A stretch of DNA of 64,000 nucleotides, taken from contig NZ_MSSW01000044.1 in NCBI RefSeq assembly GCF_002150685.1, positions 60,548-124,547 of the forward strand, read 5' to 3'. The notes below the pieces were generated by a model. The model worked only from the letters and a program-made list of their open reading frames with translations. It did not search any database and was not told the origin of the DNA. This DNA comes from Algoriphagus antarcticus (GTDB lineage Bacteria > Bacteroidota > Bacteroidia > Cytophagales > Cyclobacteriaceae). Below, in pieces: positions 34,939 to 43,053 of the stretch (position 1 is the stretch's first letter; every line of letters starts with the position of its first letter). Made by a program: the position numbers and the translations under genes.

Positions 34939-35051
34939 GTTTTAGAAAGGGTTTAATTTGAAAAATGGATTACCCTATAAATTAGGTATTCTTTCTCAAA
35001 ACGCCTTTCTATCAAGGCTAGAAATTGTAGAAAATTCTTTCATGCAACCTA

Positions 35052-36326
35052 CTATTCTGTTTCTTTTTCCATCTGAGAACCGATGAAAGGAATTCTCGGG
35101 GCAAGAAAATACCCGGTCAAACTTGCAAAAAGAATTGGGATAAAATAGCTGAAACCAGTTAATGTTGCCAATAAAATAGTGGTACTCATCGGCGTTCTTG
35201 TCACGCATGCATTGATCCCAGCCATGCAGCTGACGATAGTAAGCGTGAGGTTAGTTTCGGGGAAAATGTGATGAATAATCAACCCTAATGTGGCACCTAC
35301 AAAAAATAGTGGGATGATAAATCCTCCTCTCCAGCCTGATGTCACAGTAACAGAGATTGCCAATACTTTGAATATTAATATTGCGATCAACGCGTTCAAC
35401 GCAAAATCTCCCGCCAGTAATTCGTTGATTTCTTCGTGACCAAAATATCGTGTGATCGGGAAATAGTAGGAAATTACTCCTAAAAGGATTCCTCCAATTA
35501 GCGTTTTGACATAGATGGGAAGAGGCTTTTTGTTGAAGAGGTTTTTGAAGAATTTGGTACAAAAAATAAAGCCCCAACCAATAGCTGTGGCTGCCATGGC
35601 AAACAATACAGCGTAGCCAAAGTCAAAAACTCCCGAGTATTCGTAAGAAGCGACGTCCCATGTGGCTCCCAGTCCAAGCTGAACGATAATCGCAAAGACC
35701 AGGAAACTGAAACAACTCGCAACTAAAGCTGGAATTATGGCTTTATAATATTCTACAGCGTGCTTATGATGCAGTATTTCCAGAGAAAAGAGACTACCTC
35801 CAAGTGGCGCCCCGAATAATGCAGTGAATCCTGAAGCCATTCCTGCAATACTCATTGATCTCAAATCTTCACCTTTCATACGAAACACTTTTCCGAGCCA
35901 AGTCCCTGTGGATCCAGTCACTTGTACGAGCGGTGCTTCCGGCCCTAGACTTCCGCCGGAGGCTACGCACAGAAGTGAAGAAATGATCATGGAAGGATTG
36001 TTTTTAGGATCCAGCTTTCCCTTGTTGAAGCGAATGTTATTGACGATCAGGTGAATTTCCCCTGGATCACCGATGAAGTGTATCACCAGTCCAGCTAACA
36101 ATCCGCAGATTGCCATTACAGGAATAACTTCCCAACCTTCAAAAATCGAAAGTTTGTGAGTCAGGAATTCCAGCACAATCCAGTATATACCTGCTATGGC
36201 ACCGCCAATCAATCCAAGTAAAGCCCACAACAGGAATGTTCGGCTGAATAGAAATGGGTTGAATCGGATGGATTGATCAAGAAGGTCCAGTGTTTTGACC
36301 AGATTTCTTCTTCTCTTTAATTTCAA
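35052..36326 (-). CDS. ClC-family chloride channel/antiporter
   Basis: A 424-residue membrane protein of the voltage-gated chloride channel family with no C-terminal CBS domains. The anion-selectivity segments are seen as GGSLGPEAPLVQVTGSTG (in place of the common GREGP), FTALFGAPLGGSLFSLEIL and GWRGGFIIPLFFVGATLG, with a GINACVTRTPMSTTILLATL helix near the end. The S-L-G-P-E variant keeps the gating-type Glu. It moves chloride or exchanges it with H+. No ATG is available near the N-terminus; TTG at 36326 is the likely start. It lies 162 nt downstream of the CDF gene. Confidence 0.9.
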   Translation of the reverse strand: MKLKRRRNLVKTLDLLDQSIRFNPFLFSRTFLLWALLGLIGGAIAGIYWIVLEFLTHKLSIFEGWEVIPVMAICGLLAGLVIHFIGDPGEIHLIVNNIRFNKGKLDPKNNPSMIISSLLCVASGGSLGPEAPLVQVTGSTGTWLGKVFRMKGEDLRSMSIAGMASGFTALFGAPLGGSLFSLEILHHKHAVEYYKAIIPALVASCFSFLVFAIIVQLGLGATWDVASYEYSGVFDFGYAVLFAMAATAIGWGFIFCTKFFKNLFNKKPLPIYVKTLIGGILLGVISYYFPITRYFGHEEINELLAGDFALNALIAILIFKVLAISVTVTSGWRGGFIIPLFFVGATLGLIIHHIFPETNLTLTIVSCMAGINACVTRTPMSTTILLATLTGFSYFIPILFASLTGYFLAPRIPFIGSQMEKETE

Positions 36327-36488
36327 TTTCTGAATTGAGTTTGTTAAAAGGAAATCAATTTCGCGAAAGCGAAGTAACCCAGCCTATTTCGAATTTACAA
36401 ATTCAAATGCCTCATCAAGCTGTAAAACACCAAAATACCACTCATTTCAATCTGTACTTTAGCCAAGAGACGGCAGTTCAAGATATTC

Positions 36489-37355
36489 CTAAAATGGCTC
36501 TATATGGATCAATACATTCCCGAGCTCAGGAATCACTTTGCAAAGTTTGTCCTTCAGCCGATGAGAAATATCATGTCCTTCAGTCACGGTCAATTCACCC
36601 GGTACCAACGCATGTAAATCGACGTGGTATTCCATTCCAGCTTTTCGGATAAAGCATTTTTCTGTGCCTTTTACACCTTGAACAGTCAAAGAGATCTGAC
36701 GGATTTGTTCGGTCAGTTCCTCGTAATTATTCTCATCCATCACCTCGCCTAGCGCAGGGCGAAAGATTTTGTAGCAGTTGAAAAGAATGAAAGCTACCGC
36801 AAAAAGTGCAGCGTAATCATCAGCTGTTTCAAATCCTTCTCCTCCGAAAATCGCAATCGTGATCCCTATGAAAGCAGCTACTGAGGTAATCGCATCGCTT
36901 CTATGATGCCAGGCTTCAGCTTTAAGCGCACTGCTTTTAGTCTTTTTGCTTCGGCTCATTACCACATGGAAGGAAATTTCCTTCCAAATAATGATTCCTG
37001 CCAAGACGATTAAAGTAAATGGTTTGGGTGATTCATGAGGAGTGATGATATGCTGATAGGCTTGCCAGGCTATAGTGCCAGCAGAAATAATCAGGAATAC
37101 TACCACCAGAAATGTGATCAAAGGCTCGGCTTTCCCGTGTCCGTATGGATGATTTTCATCTGCAGGTCTTGCAGAATATTTCAGTCCAAAGAGCACAAGT
37201 AAAGAGGAGAAGACATCTACTACAGATTCTATTCCATCGGCTATTAACGCATAGGAATTTCCAAAAATACCTGCCAGGAATTTGATTGCCGCCAATACAA
37301 CATTTCCCAGCATACTGAAAATGACAGTTCTTATTGCAAGGTTTGAGTTACTCAT
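36489..37355 (-). CDS. Cation diffusion facilitator family metal exporter
   Basis: A 288-residue CDF transporter with about five to six membrane helices. The first metal-binding region is ALIADGIESVVDVFSSLLVL and the cytoplasmic loop motif is ENHPYGHGKAEPL; the HHRSDAITSVAAFIGI segment supplies the second pair of ligands. The C-terminal cytoplasmic ferredoxin-like domain (VQGVKGTEKCFIRKAGMEYH; VDLHALVPGELTVTEGHDIS) is typical. It exports divalent metals such as Zn2+ or Fe2+ with H+ antiport; the metal is not deducible with confidence. Confidence 0.93.
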   Translation of the reverse strand: MSNSNLAIRTVIFSMLGNVVLAAIKFLAGIFGNSYALIADGIESVVDVFSSLLVLFGLKYSARPADENHPYGHGKAEPLITFLVVVFLIISAGTIAWQAYQHIITPHESPKPFTLIVLAGIIIWKEISFHVVMSRSKKTKSSALKAEAWHHRSDAITSVAAFIGITIAIFGGEGFETADDYAALFAVAFILFNCYKIFRPALGEVMDENNYEELTEQIRQISLTVQGVKGTEKCFIRKAGMEYHVDLHALVPGELTVTEGHDISHRLKDKLCKVIPELGNVLIHIEPF

Positions 37356-37647
37356 TGACTGAAGGACTGCGAGAGAATCAATTTATTCAATTCTAGTATT
37401 AAAGTCAGAATTGCCATTTGGGGAATAGTCCAGATTAAGATTGTACTATCTCTATCAAGTAACAAATGAATCCCTTTTTGCTAACATTTCCACCCCTTTT
37501 TGAAAGAATGGAAAGAATACTTCAATAAAAGTGAATAATAGATTCGCTGGAGATTATGGTTTTGCGCTAGTTGACTGAAGCACTAGAGCCCAAATTTATC
37601 CAGAGTTGATTGATGCAAGTACTGAACAGGATTAGAAAAAAATTGTA

Positions 37648-37780
37648 TGATTTTACGGAATCGTGCCACTATCAAATTTAGATATCATCAGCACCTCCCC
37701 TTGACATATTCTTAAACCGGTGTCCGAGCCTAGCCGAGGCCTTTTGGTGTATTACTGGCTACTGGCAGAAAAGCGTATAA
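37648..37780 (+). repeat. Diverged copy of the TACGG...TGCCAGTA inverted-end repeat
   Basis: Starts TGATTTTACGGAATCGTGCC and ends CTACTGGCAGAAAAGCGTAT, matching both ends of the three copies at 46726, 52392 and 59321, while the middle is unrelated or strongly diverged. Confidence 0.6.
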
Positions 37781-37934
37781 GCCTCAAAATATTCATGAAT
37801 TAGGACTTCATACATGGGAATGAAAGTGTACAGATCAAATATGGCTTTGACTCGGGAGCTGGCGCTCAGTCTGAAAGCGAACAAAACCTTAACAACAGTG
37901 ACCTCTGCTAAACCTTTGTTTCCATAGTGGTTAA

Positions 37935-37969
37935 ACAAAAAAGCCGGAATTCATCACGAATTCCGGCTC
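37935..37969 (-). terminator. Rho-independent terminator of the Bcr/CflA-type efflux gene
   Basis: AGCCGGAATTC (37942-37952) and GAATTCCGGCT (37958-37968) form a perfect 11-bp stem with a 5-nt loop; on the minus strand a T6 tract follows (A run at 37936-37942). It lies just past the stop of the minus-strand MFS gene. Confidence 0.88.
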
Positions 37970-37984
37970 TAGCTTTTATAGGCT

Positions 37985-39220
37985 TTAAGAAGCAAATGCT
38001 TCTTTGTTTCTTTCCCGGCTGATTGTTCCTGGGATAGACTGATCCATTTTTAGTGCGATAAAACCTCCAAAAGCACAGATTGCCATTCCAACAACCATAG
38101 GAAATGCTGAGCTGGCATGGAATAAACTTACAATTGCTGTGACTATTCCTCCAATCGTCATACGCATACTTCCCAGCATGGCTGAGGCTGAGCCCGCATT
38201 TTTGGAAAATGGAGCCATAGACAGCGCAGTTGTATTAGGCCCATTCAATCCGTGAGCTGTAAGGAATACAAACATCAAAGCAATCAGACTATACACATTC
38301 AACAGATTGAAAAATACTCCTACAACAAGTAATAATCCTGTAACGCTTTGGTAGTGTAGTGAGAAATTAATGATTTGCTGAGAAGAGAATTTCTTTAATA
38401 AAATATGATTCAACTGAGTCGAGCCTATCATAGCAAAAGCCAAAATTGCGAAGAGCCATCCAAATTGATGTTCGGTAAAACCATACAAATTCATGAATAC
38501 ATCTGCAGAACTGGCGATGTAAGCAAATGGAGCAGCGCCTGCAATTCCTCCTGCAAGCATATAAACCAAAAATTGACGATTTTTCAGAACATTTATATAG
38601 CCTTTCCACACCTGCTTGGGTTTCAGTGAAACTTCCCTGTCAGGAAGCGCTCCCGCAGGAAGTACTATTACTGTTGCTATCCAAATAATGGCAGTCAAAG
38701 CCGCCAGAATAATAAATACCCAGTGCCAATCATAAGCTGCCGTCACAAATCCACCCAAAGTTGGAGCAATCATGGGAGAAACAGCTATCACCAAAACGAG
38801 CAAAGACATGGCTTGAGCGATTTTCTTTACTGGGAAAATATCTCGAACGATAGCTTGTGCTGATACCATTCCTGCACATCCACCGATTGCCTGTAGGAAG
38901 CGCATGAAAATTAGATTTTCTACAGACTGAGACATAGCACAACCTATGGAGGCTAAGATATAAATTGCCAAACCTGCATAAAGAGGTTTTTTTCGGCCAT
39001 ACTTATCCAATAGAGGCCCATAAAATAACTGACCGATGGCGATACCAACAAGATAGGCAGTAAGGGAAAGCTGGATATTTGAAATAGGCGTATTTAAATC
39101 TCTCGCCATCGCCGGGAAACCCGGAAGGTACATATCTATTGATAAAGGAGAAATCGTACACAAGGCACCTAGTACGAGGACAATTTTGAAGTATTCCTTT
39201 TTGCTGTATTTCTTACCCAC
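37985..39220 (-). CDS. Bcr/CflA-type multidrug efflux MFS transporter
   Basis: A 411-residue 12-helix MFS protein. It has the N-terminal VLGALCTISPLSIDMYLPGF characteristic of the Bcr/CflA drug:H+ antiporters, the motif A-like loop YGPLLDKYGRKKPLYAGL between helices 2 and 3, and LQAIGGCAGMVSAQAIVRDI. Members export drugs such as bicyclomycin or chloramphenicol with proton antiport; actual substrates unknown. Start is GTG at 39220 (GKKYSKKEYFK). Transcription ends at a strong hairpin (37935-37969). Confidence 0.92.
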   Translation of the reverse strand: MGKKYSKKEYFKIVLVLGALCTISPLSIDMYLPGFPAMARDLNTPISNIQLSLTAYLVGIAIGQLFYGPLLDKYGRKKPLYAGLAIYILASIGCAMSQSVENLIFMRFLQAIGGCAGMVSAQAIVRDIFPVKKIAQAMSLLVLVIAVSPMIAPTLGGFVTAAYDWHWVFIILAALTAIIWIATVIVLPAGALPDREVSLKPKQVWKGYINVLKNRQFLVYMLAGGIAGAAPFAYIASSADVFMNLYGFTEHQFGWLFAILAFAMIGSTQLNHILLKKFSSQQIINFSLHYQSVTGLLLVVGVFFNLLNVYSLIALMFVFLTAHGLNGPNTTALSMAPFSKNAGSASAMLGSMRMTIGGIVTAIVSLFHASSAFPMVVGMAICAFGGFIALKMDQSIPGTISRERNKEAFAS

Positions 39221-39561
39221 CCTAAAAATATTTTGACCCTAAAATTTTGGCTATCCAGATTAAACAGGCTTGACTGTTGTTGAGTTCGTAAACATTGGGT
39301 TATTTTTTTGGCAAATATTCAGGCATGAGTAGAGTCTGTTAAATAATCAATAAACCCCTAATTTAGTATGCTTATAGAAAAAGGGTAAAATGGAAGATTT
39401 TGGATTTAGCTCAAAATACCAAAGAATTGATTTTCCCATTATCCATCAATTCCTTGATTCAGAGCTTTCTCCTTCCTAAATGCTACAGATAGCCAAGCTT
39501 TTGGGAACAATTATTATTTTCTATATTTAGTAAGGGACACCAGCGCAAAATATAGAGGTAG
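39221..39561. other. Gene-free spacer with one small possible gene remnant
   Basis: About 340 nt between the efflux gene and the sulfatase gene. Apart from the 29-codon ORF at 39390-39479 nothing recognisable is present. Confidence 0.5.
39390..39479 (+). pseudogene. Possible N-terminal remnant of a GNAT acetyltransferase
   Basis: ATG at 39390, preceded by AAAAAGGG, opens a 29-residue ORF whose text YQRIDFPIIHQFLDSE recalls the N-terminus of GNAT acetyltransferases (I-D-F..IHxFL). The frame then stops and no continuation was found in other frames. It may equally be chance. Confidence 0.25.
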
Positions 39562-41319
39562 TTATCTTTTCTTCAACTCCACCCAAAATGGAAAATATCT
39601 CTTTCCGTCCACCGTATAAAATGGCACTAAATCTCCTTCTAATTTATCAAGTCGCACATCATTCATTTCTAAAATATCGATGAAACTAGTGGACTGATCA
39701 AGTGCGATACTGGCTTGATTTCCCATTTCCAAAGTCATTTTCCCATTAGGTGGCACGGGTTTTACAAATTTGAATTTGATGTCATAAACCCCAGTTTCAA
39801 TTGCCACTTTCCAATAACCAAAAATATCCTCCTGAGCCCATATTCCACGCTCTCCAGCCGCATCATTTCGATTGAGAAATACAGGATTCTCAGCTTTATT
39901 CCCTATTTGAATTACTGGCGGATTGACTAGATTCTCCTCATGGATCAACTCTTGATAGATTTCATCCAATTCTGATTTCAGTTCTTTGGCTTTTGCAGTG
40001 TTGGTTTTTGATAGGTTTTGCAATTCATAAGGATCTTTGCTTAGGTCAAAAAGATCAAAGCTTTCAATTGCAGCATTGTAGCCGGTATTCCCAACCAATT
40101 TCCAGCCTGCTTTCTGAATGGAAATATTCTCATAAAGCTCAGGGTATTTCCGAGTCCAGTAAGAAAAGTAGCTGCGATCCTGAGATTCAATTTTTTCACC
40201 TTCAATCAGAGGAAGCATGCTTTTACCATCAATTTTCCGGTCGGTAGGCACTTCAAAACCACATAGCTCTGCGAGAGTTGGCAGTACATCCAAATGAGCA
40301 GAAAGGATATTGACTTCTTTGTTTCCTTGGAAACCATCAGGGTAGCGGATGAAAAAAGGCGCTCTCACTCCACCTTGGAATACATTTCCCTTCAACCCAC
40401 GCAAACCTGCCACATAGCGTTGCTGCTGTGGACCATTGTCTGTCATGAAGATCACAATCGTGTTTTCTTCAATGCCCAGTTCTTCTAGTTTTTGGAAAAG
40501 CTTTTTCAGGTTATCGTCAATGTTTTCCACCATCGCATAGACTTTTCGTGCATTTTCCTTGTCTTTTTCTGACATGGGATAAAAGGGTTTCCTATCAGTC
40601 CCGAAACCAACTGATGGGTCGATGTCTTTATATTTTTGATAATATTCGTCCGGCACCTGAAGTGGCGTGTGCGGCGCGTTGAAAGACAGATAGGTGAAAA
40701 ATGGTTTGTCCTTGTTTTTCTCTATAAAGTCGATTGCCTCGCTTGCAAAAATATCTGAGCAATAGCCATCGTAGCTTTCTCGCTGATTGTTGTGCCAAAG
40801 CACTGGGTCAAAATAGCTTCTATCATCTTGGTAATAAGTAGTGAAATCGCCCACTTGTCCCATTCCACCAGAGAGGTGAATCAATGACTCGTCAAATCCC
40901 TGATCACTCGGGCGCATGGGATAATTATCTCCCAAGTGCCATTTTCCAAAAATTCCAGTCACATAGTCTTTTGACTTCAATAGCTCGGCAATTGTGATTT
41001 CAGAGCTTGCCATCATCGCTCCGCCATTGTAGGTGTCGCGAACGCCGGTGCGGAGAGAATATCGCCCTGTCATCAAGCTCGCTCGGGTAGGAGCGCAGAC
41101 GGGGGATACATAGAAATTAGTGAATCGCACACTCTCTTCAGCGAAGGCATCTATGGTTGGCGTATTGATGTGAGGATTGCCATGTGTTCCCAAATCTCCA
41201 AATCCTTGGTCATCGGTGATGATCAGGATGACATTTGGTGATTTTATTTTTTGCTGCGCAAAGCTAAAATGGAAAGCTATTAAAAATAGAAGGGTAAAAA
41301 TGGAGCTATTGATTTTCAT
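39562..41319 (-). CDS. Exported sulfatase (arylsulfatase type)
   Basis: A 585-residue formylglycine-type sulfatase with a signal peptide (IFTLLFLIAFHFSFAQ). Metal-binding DDQGFGDLG (Asp36, Asp37) is followed by the C-x-P-x-R modification motif CAPTRASLMTGRYS with Cys75, the residue to be converted to formylglycine; further features are GIFGKWHLGD, PFFTYLSFNAPHTPLQVP and VIFMTDNGPQ. It hydrolyses sulfate esters, perhaps of algal polysaccharides. ATG at 41319 is chosen. No maturase or SusCD pair adjoins it, so the substrate is open. A C-terminal domain after about residue 470 is typical of this group. Confidence 0.93.
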   Translation of the reverse strand: MKINSSIFTLLFLIAFHFSFAQQKIKSPNVILIITDDQGFGDLGTHGNPHINTPTIDAFAEESVRFTNFYVSPVCAPTRASLMTGRYSLRTGVRDTYNGGAMMASSEITIAELLKSKDYVTGIFGKWHLGDNYPMRPSDQGFDESLIHLSGGMGQVGDFTTYYQDDRSYFDPVLWHNNQRESYDGYCSDIFASEAIDFIEKNKDKPFFTYLSFNAPHTPLQVPDEYYQKYKDIDPSVGFGTDRKPFYPMSEKDKENARKVYAMVENIDDNLKKLFQKLEELGIEENTIVIFMTDNGPQQQRYVAGLRGLKGNVFQGGVRAPFFIRYPDGFQGNKEVNILSAHLDVLPTLAELCGFEVPTDRKIDGKSMLPLIEGEKIESQDRSYFSYWTRKYPELYENISIQKAGWKLVGNTGYNAAIESFDLFDLSKDPYELQNLSKTNTAKAKELKSELDEIYQELIHEENLVNPPVIQIGNKAENPVFLNRNDAAGERGIWAQEDIFGYWKVAIETGVYDIKFKFVKPVPPNGKMTLEMGNQASIALDQSTSFIDILEMNDVRLDKLEGDLVPFYTVDGKRYFPFWVELKKR

Positions 41320-41412
41320 TAGGTTATGGTTAGAACGTAACAATAACCTAAAAATAGATTTTCTTGACAGAAAGGGTATCCTGTTTATGAATAAGGATTC
41401 GAGTGAATTACA

Positions 41413-41624
41413 GATCGTGCCTTTGGCACTCTTGATTTTTCTGTCGATCTATTGACCCCGAATTTCGCTTTGCTGTATTCTGGGCTCTTATTGGTTGTGC
41501 CTTTGGCACAATTGCTCTGAAGAATATTGAAGCCCCTTGCCAACGGCAAGGTCAGTAAAAGCCCAGAATGAAATTCTGGGTTGAAAAGTAAGATTTAGAT
41601 TGTCAGAATGCCAAAGGCACGATC
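41413..41624. repeat. 212-bp intergenic element with perfect 16-bp inverted ends
   Basis: GATCGTGCCTTTGGCA at 41413-41428 returns as its reverse complement at 41609-41624. Nested inside are ATTCTGGGCT (41477-41486) with AGCCCAGAAT (41560-41569), a self-complementary TTGTGCCTTTGGCACAA (41495-41511) and CTTGCCAACGGCAAG (about 41536-41550), so the whole can fold. The first 99 bp recur at 63895-63994. No ORF is inside. It fills the 350-nt spacer between the sulfatase and the DEAD-box gene. Confidence 0.8.
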
Positions 41625-41668
41625 GGTATTCCAAAGTGTAATTTTTGCCGTTTATTTAGCGAATTATC

Positions 41669-42802
41669 CTAAAAATCAATCTCGTCTATACTTCTCAGTT
41701 GCACGTGTTTCTTCATCTTCTTTTGGATGATTTTGAAATGGTGCAATTCCTCCTCAGAGACCAAAGAAATAGCTTCGCCAGTTGCACCGGCACGGCCCGT
41801 TCTGCCGATTCTATGTACATAGTCTTTTGGAGAGCGCGGCAATTCGTAGTTGATCACCAGTGGTAAAAATTTGATGTCAATTCCTCTTGCTGCCAAATCA
41901 GTTGCAACTAGAATCCGTGTTTTACCGGATTTGAATGTATGCAATGCTTCAGTTCGAGCACCTTGGCTTTTGTCACCGTGAAAAGCCAGTGCATCTATTC
42001 CGTTTTTGTTGAGCTTGGTGACAATATTGTCCGCCGCGCGGATAGATGAAGCAAAAACCAAAATCTGCGACCAATCGCCGGAATTAATTAAGTAGCGAAG
42101 GAAAGGCCCTTTTTGCTCCATCGGAACTCGATAAGCATACTGCTCGATAAGATCCGGAGAAATAGTGTCTGGCTCGGCAGCGATCCGCACCGGTTCATGT
42201 AGCATTTCATCAATCAACTTTTCTACGGATTCTTCACTTGTAGCAGAGAAGAGAATGTTCTGACGGGTTGCAGGAAGTTTTTCTAGAATCTGATCCACTT
42301 CCTCTTTGAACCCCATATTCAATACCTTATCAGCTTCGTCCAAGACAAGAACTTCCACTTGATTAAGATTCAGAGAATTTTTCGACAGCAAATCCAATAA
42401 TCTACCTGGAGTAGCTACCAAAATATCCGTTCCATAGATTTTCATCATTTGTGGATTGATGGAAACTCCTCCGAAAACTGCCAATGCTTTTACCGGTCTG
42501 TTCAGAAAACGTGCAAAATTCTCGGTGACTTCAGCGACCTGACTTGCCAGCTCCCGAGTTGGGACTAGCACCAAAACAGGAATCATACGTCCTTTATTTG
42601 GCGCTTTTTCCTGAAGTCTTTGAAGGATAGGAAGAATGTATGAAGCCGTCTTTCCAGAGCCGGTAGGGGCGATTCCGAGCACGTCTTTCTTTTGCAAAAT
42701 AGCTGGTATGGCTTCTATCTGTATAGGATATGGGCTATCGTAGTTAGCTTTTTTGATTGCCTCAAGTATTTGCTTGGAAAGTCCTAAATCTGAAAAGTTC
42801 AT
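41669..42802 (-). CDS. DEAD-box RNA helicase (RhlE-like)
   Basis: A 377-residue DEAD-box core protein with all main motifs: Q motif (FSDLGLSKQILEAIKKANYD, then YPIQIEAIP), Walker A at residues 45-52 (APTGSGKT), PTRELA, TPGRLLDLL, DEAD in VLVLDEADKVLNMGF, SAT in LFSATSEE, and the C-terminal ATDLAARGID and HRIGRTGRAG. It unwinds RNA with ATP, with roles in ribosome assembly or mRNA decay. It lacks the long basic tail of many RhlE proteins. ATG at 42802; a CAAAGTTA (minus TAACTTTG) -7-like box is at 42819-42826. Confidence 0.93.
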   Translation of the reverse strand: MNFSDLGLSKQILEAIKKANYDSPYPIQIEAIPAILQKKDVLGIAPTGSGKTASYILPILQRLQEKAPNKGRMIPVLVLVPTRELASQVAEVTENFARFLNRPVKALAVFGGVSINPQMMKIYGTDILVATPGRLLDLLSKNSLNLNQVEVLVLDEADKVLNMGFKEEVDQILEKLPATRQNILFSATSEESVEKLIDEMLHEPVRIAAEPDTISPDLIEQYAYRVPMEQKGPFLRYLINSGDWSQILVFASSIRAADNIVTKLNKNGIDALAFHGDKSQGARTEALHTFKSGKTRILVATDLAARGIDIKFLPLVINYELPRSPKDYVHRIGRTGRAGATGEAISLVSEEELHHFKIIQKKMKKHVQLRSIDEIDF

Positions 42803-43053
42803 CTGAGTCTATTTTCCGCAAAGTTAAGGCTTGGAAATTACTATTGTACTTTTTCGGTGATCTTGATGAACTAGCTACAAAATTGTAAAGGTTTGAAATC
42901 AGTGAATTTCTTATCTACCATTATTGTAATTCATTCTTGTGTATCCACCGAATATGTTTCAAATTGTACAGAACCTTTTTTAAGCTTGTCAAATTTGTAA
43001 TTGCTAGCTTTAAAGAGGGGGATTTGCTCAAACCCAAAATTCCTTGTTGTAGT

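Larger units (their letters stand above)
37356..37984. other. Gene-free spacer with a diverged repeat and a terminator
   Basis: About 630 nt between the CDF gene and the Bcr/CflA-type gene hold no ORF of interest. The visible content is the diverged repeat copy at 37648-37780 and the terminator at 37935-37969. Confidence 0.6.

Noticed and set aside
37356..37984. Insertion sequence in the spacer after the CDF gene
   Set aside because: No transposase frame; only a diverged short repeat and a terminator are visible.
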